64,000 bases of DNA, taken from positions 2,413,001 through 2,477,000 of the forward strand of contig NZ_CP022336.1 in NCBI RefSeq assembly GCF_002218195.1. The letters run 5' to 3'. The stretch's first letter is position 1; each line of letters begins with the position of its first letter. A program made the position numbers and the translations under genes. Positions 17,654 to 26,304 of this stretch are shown here, one piece after another. The notes under the pieces are model-generated. The model had not been told where the DNA came from. It did not search any database and saw only the letters and a list, made by a program, of their open reading frames with translations. The DNA is from Sphingorhabdus sp. SMR4y (GTDB lineage: Bacteria > Pseudomonadota > Alphaproteobacteria > Sphingomonadales > Sphingomonadaceae).

Positions 17654-19129
17654 ATGACGAATCCAGATGAATCCGCCGAGATTCTTTCTTCTTCAACAAT
17701 CGAACACTGGGACGATACTGCTGACGTTCTGGTGATCGGGTATGGCATTGCCGGCGCCTGCGCGGCTCTGGAAGCTCGCCGGGCCGGATCAGATGTGCTG
17801 GTGATCGAGCGTGCATCGGGCGGCGGCGGAGCCAGCGCGCTTTCGGCAGGCATTTTCTATTTTGGCGGTGGCACAGACGTCCAGCGCGCCGCAGGTTACG
17901 AGGATACGCCTGACAATATGTTCGATTTCCTGATGGCCAGTACAGGAGCACCCGACGCGCATTTGGTGCGACGCTATTGCAACAATTCTACCGCACAGTT
18001 CGACTGGCTCGAGGCACAGGGCGTGCCTTTCAATCGCGGGCATTACAAGGGCAAGTCGGTAATCGCACCTACCGATGACTGTCTGGCTTCCACCGGTAAC
18101 GAGAAACTTTGGCCCTTTAAACAGGTCGCAACGCCCGTGCCGCGCGGGCACAAGGTCGCCAAAGAGGGTGACGGTGGCGGCGCATTGGCGATGAACGCAC
18201 TGACCACTGTATGCGAACGCGAAGGCGTGCGTGTGGAAGTGGACAGTCGCGTCAATGCTCTTGTTCGCGATGACTCCGGACGCATCGTCGGCGTCCGCGC
18301 GAAGCAGAGTGACGGGCAAAAATTCTTCCGCGCGACACGCGGGGTGGTGCTGGCCGCCGGGGCCTTCGGTTTGAACCGCGAAATGGTCAGCCATTATTCC
18401 CCGCAGTTTCCTGACAGTTGCGAGCCGCTGGGCATTCCGAACAACGACGGCGATGCCATTCGTCTCGGCCAAGCGGTTGGCGGCGAACTGCGTGCGATGG
18501 ACGGGATTATTGCCACCGCCAGTTTTTATCCGCCAGAGCAATTGATCAAGGCGATTCTTGTAAACAAACATGGCGAGCGGTTTATTGCCGAGGACAGCTA
18601 TCACGGACGCTCCGCCCAGGCGATTATGGAGCAACCGGGCACTGTGGCCTATCTCGTGATGGATTCAACGATCTTCGCATATCCCGAGGTTGACCACGCC
18701 AATCATCGTCTCATCGACGGTTGGGAAACGGTTGCAGAAATGGAAGCGGGGCTAAATATGCCCCAAGGTGCTCTCCAGTGCACCATGACAGAATATAACG
18801 AAGGTGCCGAACGCGGGGAAGATGCGCTTTTTCACAAAGACAAGGAATGGTTGCAACCGCTCAACCAGGGACCTTATGCCGCTTTCGAAGTATCCTATAG
18901 CAATTCCTGCTATTACTACATCACCTTGGGCGGTTTGAAGGTTTCTGCGGATTCCGAAGTGCTCGATATCAACGGCAACGCGATAGCCGGGTTGTTCGCG
19001 GCGGGCGCATGCGCTTCCACGATCGCTCAGGATGGTCCTGGCTACGCCAGCGGCCTGATGCTGGGACCGGCTTCATATTTCGGCCGGATCGCAGGAGAAA
19101 ATGCGGCACATGCCACGATTGCGACCTGA
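17654..19129 (+). CDS. FAD-dependent oxidoreductase (fumarate reductase / KstD-like)
   Basis: A flavoprotein of about 491 residues. The dinucleotide motif VIGYGIAGACAALEARRAG is near the N-terminus, ALSAGIFYFGGG follows, and the closing FAD segment is GLFAAGACASTIAQDGPGY. ATG 17654 has GGAG 8 nt upstream; the in-frame ATG 17648 overlaps the leader stop and is the alternative. The family includes 3-ketosteroid dehydrogenases and fumarate or urocanate reductases. It lacks the C-terminal YPGAG form seen in the next gene. A desaturation or reduction in the ring-degradation route is likely, with substrate unknown. Confidence 0.8.
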   Translation: MTNPDESAEILSSSTIEHWDDTADVLVIGYGIAGACAALEARRAGSDVLVIERASGGGGASALSAGIFYFGGGTDVQRAAGYEDTPDNMFDFLMASTGAPDAHLVRRYCNNSTAQFDWLEAQGVPFNRGHYKGKSVIAPTDDCLASTGNEKLWPFKQVATPVPRGHKVAKEGDGGGALAMNALTTVCEREGVRVEVDSRVNALVRDDSGRIVGVRAKQSDGQKFFRATRGVVLAAGAFGLNREMVSHYSPQFPDSCEPLGIPNNDGDAIRLGQAVGGELRAMDGIIATASFYPPEQLIKAILVNKHGERFIAEDSYHGRSAQAIMEQPGTVAYLVMDSTIFAYPEVDHANHRLIDGWETVAEMEAGLNMPQGALQCTMTEYNEGAERGEDALFHKDKEWLQPLNQGPYAAFEVSYSNSCYYYITLGGLKVSADSEVLDINGNAIAGLFAAGACASTIAQDGPGYASGLMLGPASYFGRIAGENAAHATIAT

Positions 19130-19254
19130 CATGTGCTGGCACACATTGTGCTGGTTGGCTGGCCTTTCCCGCACGATCTGAAAACTCGTAGACGGAGGAG
19201 CCCATGGCTAGATGTGATAGTTCGAAGTGACAAGAAAAGCTGCAAGACCAACTG

Positions 19255-19268
19255 TTACGATAACGTAA
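19255..19268. promoter_or_regulatory. Inverted repeat ahead of KstD-like gene
   Basis: TTACG-ATAA-CGTAA is a perfect 5-bp-arm palindrome in the 217-nt gap before the KstD-like gene, about 80 nt before its ATG. It differs from the shared cassette motif, so this gene may be under separate control. Confidence 0.35.
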
Positions 19269-19346
19269 TTATCTAAACCGGTCGCTGCGACATAAGATAT
19301 TTGGGCTGTCCATATCATCGGAATACTGGTTAATTAGGGAGCGAGC

Positions 19347-21032
19347 ATGGTGACGGATTTGACCAACCTGACGTGGGACCATGAAGTCGATCTTCTGGTG
19401 GTGGGCACCGGCGCGGCGGGCCTGACCACTGCAGTCGTGGGCGCGGTCGAGGGCCTGAAGGTCCTGGTGATCGAAAAGACCGAATTTTATGGCGGCACCA
19501 CGGCCCTCTCTGGCGGGGTCGCCTGGATTCCCAACAATCCGTTGATGAAAGCGGCCGGCATCCCGGACACGCCAGATGATGCTCTTACCTATCTGAAGCA
19601 CAATGTCGGCAACCGCGTTGCACCCGCCAAGCTCGAAGCGCTGGTCGAGCACGCACCGCAGATGGCCGAGTATATGCAGGCGAACAGCGCGGTGCAATTC
19701 CAGATGATGGAAGACTTCCCCGATTACCGGCCCGAAACGCCCGGCGGCAGCAACGGCGGCCGCTCCATCGACCCGAAGGTCTTTTCCGGCCGCAAGCTCG
19801 ATGACTATGCGCAGCTGCGCAAGCAAAATACCGAAATCCCCGGCGGCATTGTCGGTTCGGTCAAGGAACTGCGACGCCTGGCTTTTTTCCGGTCCAATCC
19901 GAAGGGGCTGCTGGCGGTCTGGAAGATGTTTCCGCGGAATCTGTGGAACAAGATCGCGTCCCGTCAGCATATGTCGAGTGGCCGCGCCCTGGCGGCCCGG
20001 TTGCGCTATTCGTTGCAGCAAAGGGACGTGCCCCTGTGGCTGAACACCGGCCTTGATGAATTGCTGGTCGAGGATGGCGCGGTGATCGGCGCGCGTGTCA
20101 CGCGGGAGGGCAAGCCGCTCAATATCCGCGCCCGCCGGGGCGTCATGATCGCCGCTGGCGGTTTCGAGCATAATGGAGCGATGCGCAAGGAATATTTCGG
20201 CGCAGACGTGGGCGAACAATGGGGATCGGGCGCATTTACATCGGGCGCGCCCGGCAATGTCGGCGACGGCATCAAAGCGGGTCTGGCAGCAGGCGCGGCG
20301 CTCGACCTGATGGATGACATGTGGTGGATGCCGTCTTCGGTGGAACCGGGGGCCAAAACGCCGACCATCCATGTGTTCGAGCGCGGCCTGCCGCACTTCC
20401 TGATCGTCAATGCCGGCGGCAAGCGCTTCGCCAACGAGGCCCGGCCCTATAATGAACTGGGCCGCGTCATCTATGAAGAAACCAGTCCGCCCGCCTTCAT
20501 GATATTCGACCAGCAATATCGCAACCGATACGCCATGGGCACAATGCTGCCCGGCATCACGCCGGAGCGCTTCATCGAAGCGGGCTATATCAAGCGCGCG
20601 GAGACGCTCGAAGCGCTGGCCGCTCAGGCGGGGATTGATCCGGCCGGCCTGAAGCAGACCGTCGAGCGGTTTAACATCATGGCCGCAGATGGGCGGGACG
20701 AGGATTTCCACAAGGGCGAGAGCGCCTTCGACCGCTATGCCGGCGATCCTGCGAACAAACCGAACCCCTGCCTTGGCCCTGTCATAAAGGCGCCCTTTTA
20801 CGCCATGGAAATCCAGGCGGGCGACCTGGGCACCAAGGGCGGTCTTTTGACCAACGAGCATGGGCAGGTGCTGCGTGAAGACAGCTCGGTGATACCAGGA
20901 CTATATGCAGCGGGGAACAGCTCGGCCTGTGTGGTCGGCAATTTCTATCCGGGCGCTGGCGGCACCATCGGCGCGGCGATGACCTATGGCTATATCGCCG
21001 CCAGGGATGCAGCGGGACAAGCGGATCGTTGA
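19347..21032 (+). CDS. 3-oxosteroid 1-dehydrogenase-like flavoprotein (KstD family)
   Basis: A 561-residue FAD enzyme. It has VVGTGAAGLTTAVVGAVEG near residues 19-37, TALSGGVAWIPNN, and a C-terminal GNFYPGAGGTIGAAMTYGY. Tyr534 and Gly538 of that last motif match the catalytic Tyr and Gly of KstD (Y-x3-G), which abstract the C2 proton and bind the C3 carbonyl. It would introduce a double bond next to a ring ketone. AGGGAGCG precedes the ATG. Codon choice looks more GC-rich than in the preceding genes. A true steroid substrate is plausible but not proven. Confidence 0.85.
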   Translation: MVTDLTNLTWDHEVDLLVVGTGAAGLTTAVVGAVEGLKVLVIEKTEFYGGTTALSGGVAWIPNNPLMKAAGIPDTPDDALTYLKHNVGNRVAPAKLEALVEHAPQMAEYMQANSAVQFQMMEDFPDYRPETPGGSNGGRSIDPKVFSGRKLDDYAQLRKQNTEIPGGIVGSVKELRRLAFFRSNPKGLLAVWKMFPRNLWNKIASRQHMSSGRALAARLRYSLQQRDVPLWLNTGLDELLVEDGAVIGARVTREGKPLNIRARRGVMIAAGGFEHNGAMRKEYFGADVGEQWGSGAFTSGAPGNVGDGIKAGLAAGAALDLMDDMWWMPSSVEPGAKTPTIHVFERGLPHFLIVNAGGKRFANEARPYNELGRVIYEETSPPAFMIFDQQYRNRYAMGTMLPGITPERFIEAGYIKRAETLEALAAQAGIDPAGLKQTVERFNIMAADGRDEDFHKGESAFDRYAGDPANKPNPCLGPVIKAPFYAMEIQAGDLGTKGGLLTNEHGQVLREDSSVIPGLYAAGNSSACVVGNFYPGAGGTIGAAMTYGYIAARDAAGQADR

Positions 21033-21371
21033 TGCTAGCTGCAGGCGGATCAGAACAATGCTGCGTGGCTGCGCTCTGCCATATCTTAATGTTCAAATGA
21101 ACTTCTTTGGATTTATTCTCGCCATGACTATCCGCCTGAGCCGAAGATCACCGACTGGGGCTGGTGTTAGGCGCAAAGCTGCCGAAGCCTTCAACCCGGC
21201 ACTAATAGTTTGCCATCACCTACATACCATTGGACTTTCCCAGCGCCGCAAGCATTGGTGTCGTCACTGAATCGCGGCCCAAATGTGCGGCCGCTGCCCT
21301 GACCGATGCCACCGGGAGGGCTATGGGTGGTGGGAGCAGCAAGGTGCTGCTCTGCCAAGGAGTACCACACC
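21033..21371. other. Gap between catabolic block and recombinase module
   Basis: No convincing gene. It includes the promoter side of the DUF3489-DUF2924-recombinase unit and probably one border of the mobile module. The last part has a GGAGCAGCAAGGTGCTGCTC hairpin-like stretch shortly before the ribosome site. Confidence 0.4.
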
Positions 21372-21701
21372 ATGACCGATACAATTGAGAACAAGTCCGC
21401 CCCAAAACTGTGGCGCGATATGGCGCGCAGGCTGACACCCGCAGCAGAAGTGAAAGCTTCGACCTCCGCCCCCGATCCCAAAGTCGAGCCTAAGCCAGTG
21501 AAGCTCTCCAGTAAGGCCAGTCTGGTTCTCGGCATGCTTGAGCGAGCAGACGGAGCCACAATCTCCCAACTCGTCGCTGCGACTGACTGGCTGCCGCACA
21601 CCACTCGGGCCGCGCTGACCGGCCTGAAAAAGAAGGGTCATCATGTTACCAGTACGAAAACAGGCGGTGAGGAGCGCGTTTACCGCGTGGTGGCGGGCTG
21701 A
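21372..21701 (+). CDS. DUF3489 domain protein
   Basis: A 109-residue protein. The variable N-terminal half precedes a winged-helix-like DUF3489 domain (KASLVLGMLERADGATISQL, TDWLPHTTRAALTGLKKKG). AAGGAG lies 9 nt before the ATG, so 21372 is preferred to the longer frame from 21306. Its stop overlaps the next start by one base. In many alphaproteobacteria this family sits just ahead of DUF2924 and a serine recombinase, as here, suggesting a regulator or accessory of the recombinase. Function unproven. Confidence 0.85.
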   Translation: MTDTIENKSAPKLWRDMARRLTPAAEVKASTSAPDPKVEPKPVKLSSKASLVLGMLERADGATISQLVAATDWLPHTTRAALTGLKKKGHHVTSTKTGGEERVYRVVAG

Positions 21702-22132
21702 TGGGACGACGCGCGTATGTCACGCTTGAGCGGCTTGCAGACATGCCGGCCGAAGAACTGAGAGCCGAGTGGGCGCGGCGTTATGCCGCTCCTGCTCCAA
21801 ATCTTCCGCCAGATCAATTGCGGCTCGGGATCGGCTACCGCCTGCAGGAGCAGAAGCTTGGGGGGCTTAGACGTTCCACCCGGACGCTCCTGCGCCGCAT
21901 GGCGGCACGCTCGCAGGACGGCACCCCTGAGGGCCCGCCGCCCCGCAAGCTGACACCGGGTACAAGGCTCGTTCGTGACTGGCACGGTGTTGGTCATAGT
22001 GTCACCGTGCTCGAGGATGGTTTCGAATATGATGGAAGGAACTGGAGGTCGCTTACAGCAATCGCCAAGGCCATCACCGGTTCGCACTGGAACGGACCGC
22101 GGTTCTTTGGCCTGTCCGGGCCCAAGACATGA
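21701..22132 (+). CDS. DUF2924 domain protein
   Basis: A basic 143-residue protein. The DUF2924 family is recognisable by GIGYRLQEQKLGGL, LTPGTRLVRDWHG, and YDGRNWRSLTAIAKAITGSHWNGPRFFGL. It overlaps the DUF3489 stop by one base and the recombinase start by 4 nt (ATGA), so all three are a tight operon. The basic character and context suggest a DNA-binding accessory, perhaps a directionality factor. This is inferred from neighbourhood only. Confidence 0.88.
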   Translation: MGRRAYVTLERLADMPAEELRAEWARRYAAPAPNLPPDQLRLGIGYRLQEQKLGGLRRSTRTLLRRMAARSQDGTPEGPPPRKLTPGTRLVRDWHGVGHSVTVLEDGFEYDGRNWRSLTAIAKAITGSHWNGPRFFGLSGPKT

Positions 22133-23766
22133 AACCGCTACGCTGCGCGGTCTATACTCGCAAGTCAACCGAGGACGGGCTCGAGCAGGAGTTCAACAGC
22201 CTCGATGCCCAGCGTGAGGCCTGCGAGGCCTATATACTAAGCCAGCGGCACGAGGGCTGGACGCTAGTGCCGAACCGGTATGACGATGGCGGGTTCTCGG
22301 GAGGGAGCATGCGCCGTCCGGGACTCAAGTCGCTGCTGGCCGATATTGAAGCTGGCCTGGTCGACGTGATCGTTGTCTACAAGGTCGATCGTCTTACCCG
22401 TAGCCTTGCCGACTTTGCAAAGATCGTCGAACGGCTCGATGCCAAACAGGCAAGCTTCGTCTCGGTGACGCAGGCGTTTAACACCACCACCAGCATGGGA
22501 AGGCTGACGCTGAATGTCTTGCTGTCGTTCGCTCAGTTCGAGCGTGAGGTCACCGGCGAGCGAATACGCGACAAGATCGCTGCCTCTAAAAAGAAGGGTA
22601 TGTGGATGGGCGGACCAGTGCCGCTCGGATATCAGGTGATCGAGCGCAAGCTGGCGCCGGTACCGGAAGAAGCAGAGCGTGTGCATAGGATAATGCGGCT
22701 CTATCTCCAGGTAGGAACAGTGCCCGCCCTGATCAAATGTCTGCGCCGCGAAGGCATTGTGACCAAGGTTCAGAACAGAACCAGCGGGCCGCATCGCGGC
22801 GGGATCCCCTTCGCACGCGGCAGTCTGTTCCATCTTCTGAAGAATCCGGTTTATCGCGGGAAGATCGTCCACAAGGGACAGGTGTATGACGGTGAACACG
22901 AAGCGATCGTTGATGAGGAGCTGTGGGATACGGTGCAGGCACAGCTCAGCCGAAAATCCCCGCCGCGCAAGCGCCCGACCAACGATCCACAACAAGCATT
23001 GCTCCGCGGCCTGTTGATAGATCCCCACGGCCGGCCGATGGTGCCAACTTATGCGACCAAGGGCACTCGCCGATACGCCTATTACGAAACACGCAAAGAC
23101 CTTGCCCGCCCCGTTGATCCATCAGCAACCCGGTTCTCGCAGGGTCGGCTCGAGAGGCATCTTATTGAGCACCTCGTCAAGCTGTTAAAAGACGGGCATA
23201 CGCTGCGCCGATTGTCGGGGATCGAAGAAGCCGGGAAATTGCGGACGATGTTCGCGGCTGCCCAATTGCTCGCCAGTCGCCTCGCCCGCAACAGTGAACG
23301 CGAAACGATCATAAATGACCTGATTGCGAGCTTGCAGGTAAGAGCTGGACATATCGATGTCGCGCTGAAGGCCGAAGCCATCAATGTGCCGATATGCGAT
23401 CACCTCACCTGGCGCATTCCACTCCCGGAGCGAATGACGTTTCGCGAAGCGAAGCTCAGGATGGATGCAGAAGGCAATGGCTGCACACCCGATACAAAAT
23501 TGATTCAGTTAGTAGCTGACGCAATTGATGCTCAGCAATTGATCATGAGCAATCCAGAGCTCAGCATCAACCAGATCGCAAAGCAGGAAGGGCGCTGCCG
23601 CAAACAACTGACAAAGTTGCTGAACCTGAGCTGGCTCAGTCCCAGGATCATCGAATCGATGATGTCGGGAAACCAGCCGAAGACCATCAATCGCACCATT
23701 CTACTCGAGACGACATTGCCCGTAGCATGGGTTGATCAGGAAGACCTGCTCGGCTTCGATTCCTGA
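22129..23766 (+). CDS. Large serine recombinase
   Basis: A 545-residue site-specific recombinase. The resolvase domain at 1-150 has Ser13 in YTRKSTEDG as the nucleophile, NSLDAQREAC, KVDRLTRSL and FAQFERE. A Recombinase domain (about 160-270; GPVPLGYQ, FHLLKNPVYRGKIVHKG) and a long C-terminal region follow. It should carry out integration and excision of the element. It is the last gene of a three-gene operon and ends 208 nt from the 3' end of tRNA-Leu. All expected catalytic-domain motifs look intact, so it may be active. Confidence 0.93.
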   Translation: MKPLRCAVYTRKSTEDGLEQEFNSLDAQREACEAYILSQRHEGWTLVPNRYDDGGFSGGSMRRPGLKSLLADIEAGLVDVIVVYKVDRLTRSLADFAKIVERLDAKQASFVSVTQAFNTTTSMGRLTLNVLLSFAQFEREVTGERIRDKIAASKKKGMWMGGPVPLGYQVIERKLAPVPEEAERVHRIMRLYLQVGTVPALIKCLRREGIVTKVQNRTSGPHRGGIPFARGSLFHLLKNPVYRGKIVHKGQVYDGEHEAIVDEELWDTVQAQLSRKSPPRKRPTNDPQQALLRGLLIDPHGRPMVPTYATKGTRRYAYYETRKDLARPVDPSATRFSQGRLERHLIEHLVKLLKDGHTLRRLSGIEEAGKLRTMFAAAQLLASRLARNSERETIINDLIASLQVRAGHIDVALKAEAINVPICDHLTWRIPLPERMTFREAKLRMDAEGNGCTPDTKLIQLVADAIDAQQLIMSNPELSINQIAKQEGRCRKQLTKLLNLSWLSPRIIESMMSGNQPKTINRTILLETTLPVAWVDQEDLLGFDS

Positions 23767-23905
23767 GCGCAGACATCCGCTGCATCATCGAAACGCCTTG
23801 TGGGCGAGGAACTTCCAAACAGAGAATCTGCTACTTTTCAGCCACGCTCACAGCGAGGAAGCGGTGTCTCTCACCCACGCTAGAGAGTTGTTTGGCCAGA
23901 AAGGC

Positions 23906-23928
23906 CGCAGAACTGCGCGAGTTCTGCG
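23906..23928. repeat. Perfect inverted repeat next to recombinase
   Basis: CGCAGAACT-GCGCG-AGTTCTGCG has 9-bp perfect arms. It lies between the recombinase stop and tRNA-Leu with no T-run on either side. It could be a terminator-like hairpin, part of an attachment site, or a recombinase-binding site. Confidence 0.4.
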
Positions 23929-23974
23929 ACGCCGACTGCCCGAAGGCAAAGTTATAGGTGATTGCAAGACTGTC

Positions 23975-24063
23975 TGGTGCGGTCGAGAAGACTCGAACTT
24001 CCACGGGGTATTAACCCCACAGCGACCTCAACGCTGCGCGTCTACCAATTCCGCCACGACCGC
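23975..24063 (-). tRNA. tRNA-Leu (anticodon GAG)
   Basis: A complete type II tRNA on the minus strand. The acceptor GCGGTCG pairs with CGACCGC, with discriminator A and an encoded CCA (23975-23977). The anticodon stem-loop AGCG-TTGAGGT-CGCT gives GAG. A long variable arm and TTCGAGT in the T arm are present. Its 3' end faces the recombinase module. Confidence 0.95.
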
Positions 24064-24304
24064 ACTGTCTCTAGCTTGGGACAGCTATGTCCCGGGTAGG
24101 CGCGTGCCCTTAGCAAAGGGGTTTCCCAGCCGCAACAGATATTCGTCGCCATCGCGACAGTCCGTTAACCGCGGGGGCGATTATGTCCCGCAAAAGCACA
24201 GAAGCCGGGCCGGTGCCATGGCGCGGATAAAAATATCGGCTAGGGCGACCGTTAACCTTTTATTGACCTTGTCCGGCCCGCGTGCAGTCCGCTCTATTCC
24301 TTCC

Positions 24305-24574
24305 ATGGACAGTCTGCTTCTCTTTCTGCTGTTGCTCGGTGCAGCGCCGGACCGGCCTCCGGTCGAATCTGTATCCGGGCCGGTGCGCGTACAGGGAGTC
24401 GCGAGCGCCAGGGTCCTGCGCGCGGCGGTGATTGATTTCGAGGCGCCGGTTGATCGGCGGGACGTGCAGTCCGCGACCCGTGGCCGCGAAACATATCATC
24501 TCTCCCCGGTGCGCTCGGCAGGCGTGGTTGAAAAGGTCGACGGCGAGAAAATCCGGCTGCAGGAATTCCACTGA
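24305..24574 (+). CDS. Hypothetical small secreted protein
   Basis: An 89-residue ORF from ATG 24305. It has a short N-terminal hydrophobic run (MDSLLLFLLLLGAAP), then a basic/acidic mature part rich in Val and Arg. The frame is open much further upstream across the tRNA, which is not coding. This start gives a sensible export signal. No known family was recognised. It is convergent with the zinc-ribbon protein. It may be a core sphingomonad periplasmic protein or a spurious frame in GC-rich DNA. Confidence 0.5.
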   Translation: MDSLLLFLLLLGAAPDRPPVESVSGPVRVQGVASARVLRAAVIDFEAPVDRRDVQSATRGRETYHLSPVRSAGVVEKVDGEKIRLQEFH

Positions 24575-24607
24575 TCTCGCTGGCTCCAGGGACGCCCCCT
24601 ATTGCGG

Positions 24608-25381
24608 CTATTCGCGGCCGTTATCGGCCCATCCGACTTCCAGCTGGCTCGCGCCGCGCGGCACGTCGAGCTTGGCTTCGTTGAAATTGATCTTCGCTCC
24701 CGGTGCGAGCGATGGCGCCGGTGCCTTCATTTTCCAGCTATAGACAATCCGGCCGCTGGCATCGCGCAGAATTACCAGCATCGGCGGTATCGACTCTTCC
24801 TCGGTCGTCGGATTGATGATCGTCCCGCTGGCGGCAAAATATTCGGTGCCGTCGGGCAGCGTCCGCCGATCCTGCTTCTGGCTCAGTTCGATGAGCAGCG
24901 GGGTTTCTTCGGTCGAGGCGAATTCATAGTCGGAAACCCACTGTGGCGGTCCGAAATAATATAACGCGGCACCGGCTGCCAGCACCAGCGCGGCAAAAGC
25001 AACGGCAGCGATGGTCCACAATTTTGCCGGATTGCGACGGGCCTTGAACGGGGGTTCATGGGCGAAGCTGCTGTCCCCGGCGGCATAGCCCGGGGTTACG
25101 GAAATCGGTGGTGGCGGGGCTGATCGGGTGACCGGCGAGACGGGCGGGCCGGGCTCCCAGTCCTGCGCCGCTGGGTTTTTCCGTGCGGCTGGCGGGGAAG
25201 CCGGAGCAGCGGGAGCCGCGTCGACCGTTTCCATTTCCCGGACCGGCGCTTCTTCCGGAATGGCCGGTTCCTGAAACCAGCTATGGCGACAGGACGCGCA
25301 GCGTACCGAACGACCATTGGGCCCAATGGCGCTGTCGGGCACGAGATAACGGGTTTTACAGGCCGGGCAATTCAAAATCAT
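24608..25381 (-). CDS. MJ0042-type zinc-ribbon membrane protein
   Basis: A 257-residue protein. It starts with a zinc ribbon (Cys5, Cys8, Cys28, Cys31: NCPACKTRY then RCASCRHSW), followed by a Pro/Ala-rich linker to about 115 and one transmembrane helix ([20 protein letters not shown], about 120-140). The C-terminal periplasmic part resembles DUF3426 ([32 protein letters not shown]). Such proteins are common next to ftsE in alphaproteobacteria. Its role is unknown; the ribbon probably binds zinc or a partner in the cytoplasm. Confidence 0.85.
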   Translation of the reverse strand: MILNCPACKTRYLVPDSAIGPNGRSVRCASCRHSWFQEPAIPEEAPVREMETVDAAPAAPASPPAARKNPAAQDWEPGPPVSPVTRSAPPPPISVTPGYAAGDSSFAHEPPFKARRNPAKLWTIAAVAFAALVLAAGAALYYFGPPQWVSDYEFASTEETPLLIELSQKQDRRTLPDGTEYFAASGTIINPTTEEESIPPMLVILRDASGRIVYSWKMKAPAPSLAPGAKINFNEAKLDVPRGASQLEVGWADNGRE

Positions 25382-25575
25382 GACACCCCTCTAAACACGG
25401 CATAACGATAAACTGCAAGTGGCTGGTTGAGCGATTTGAGACCGATACGGGTTTTTCCGCGTTTTCCTGCCGAATCGATCGGCGCTGATCGACAGCGGAG
25501 TTGATTTGGGGGGTGTTAAAGGCCTATTGGTTGGCTGACCGGGCAATATTTCGCCGCGATATTGGAATGTAGAGC

Positions 25576-26289
25576 ATGTTGGACGAAATTGTTCGATTTG
25601 AAAATGTCGGTCTGCGCTATGGTGCGGGCGCGGAAACTCTGGCTGATCTCAATTTCACGCTGTTTCCGGGCAGTTTCTATTTCCTGACCGGCGCGTCCGG
25701 AGCCGGCAAGACCTCGCTGCTGAAACTTCTCTATCTGTCGCAACGCCCCAGTCGCGGGGTGATCCGGCTTTTCGGCGAAGATGCGGTGACCATGCCGCGG
25801 GAGCGGTTGCCCGGCTTTCGCCGCCGTATCGGCGTGGTCTTTCAGGATTTTCGTCTGGTTCCGCATCTCTCGGCCTTCGACAATATCGCGCTTCCCTTGC
25901 GGGTCGCCGGGGTGCGCGAGAAAGATCTGGAAGTGCCCGTCGCCGAGATGCTCGAATGGGTCGGTCTGGGGGACCGGGCTTCGGCCCGGCCGGCGACGCT
26001 ATCGGGCGGGGAACAACAGCGTGTGGCGATCGCCCGGGCGGTGATCGGCAGGCCGGAAATATTGGTGGCCGACGAACCCACCGGCAATGTCGACCCCGAA
26101 ATGGCGATCCGCTTGCTGCAATTGTTCGAGGCGCTGAATACGCTCGGCACGACGATCGTCGTGGCGACCCATGATATCCATCTGCTCAGCAAGATTCCCG
26201 GCGCGCAGATGATGCGGCTGGAAAAAGGCATGCTGGCCGATCCGACCGGATCGTTGCGCCATCCGCCGCGGCCCAAAGACCAGATGTAG
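25576..26289 (+). CDS. ftsE: Cell division ATP-binding protein FtsE
   Basis: A 237-residue ABC ATPase. Walker A is GASGAGKTS, the Q-loop lies in VFQDFRLVPHL, the signature is LSGGEQQR and Walker B is ILVADEPTGN. It partners FtsX, 15 nt downstream, in the divisome complex that controls peptidoglycan hydrolases through ATP hydrolysis. It is divergent from the zinc-ribbon gene. The length and all motifs are standard. Confidence 0.95.
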   Translation: MLDEIVRFENVGLRYGAGAETLADLNFTLFPGSFYFLTGASGAGKTSLLKLLYLSQRPSRGVIRLFGEDAVTMPRERLPGFRRRIGVVFQDFRLVPHLSAFDNIALPLRVAGVREKDLEVPVAEMLEWVGLGDRASARPATLSGGEQQRVAIARAVIGRPEILVADEPTGNVDPEMAIRLLQLFEALNTLGTTIVVATHDIHLLSKIPGAQMMRLEKGMLADPTGSLRHPPRPKDQM

Positions 26290-26304
26290 CAGGGCGCAGC
26301 ATAG

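Noticed and set aside
19269-20861. 530-codon open frame on the minus strand
   Set aside because: It is antisense to the KstD-like gene, has no family-like sequence, and arises from GC-rich codon bias.
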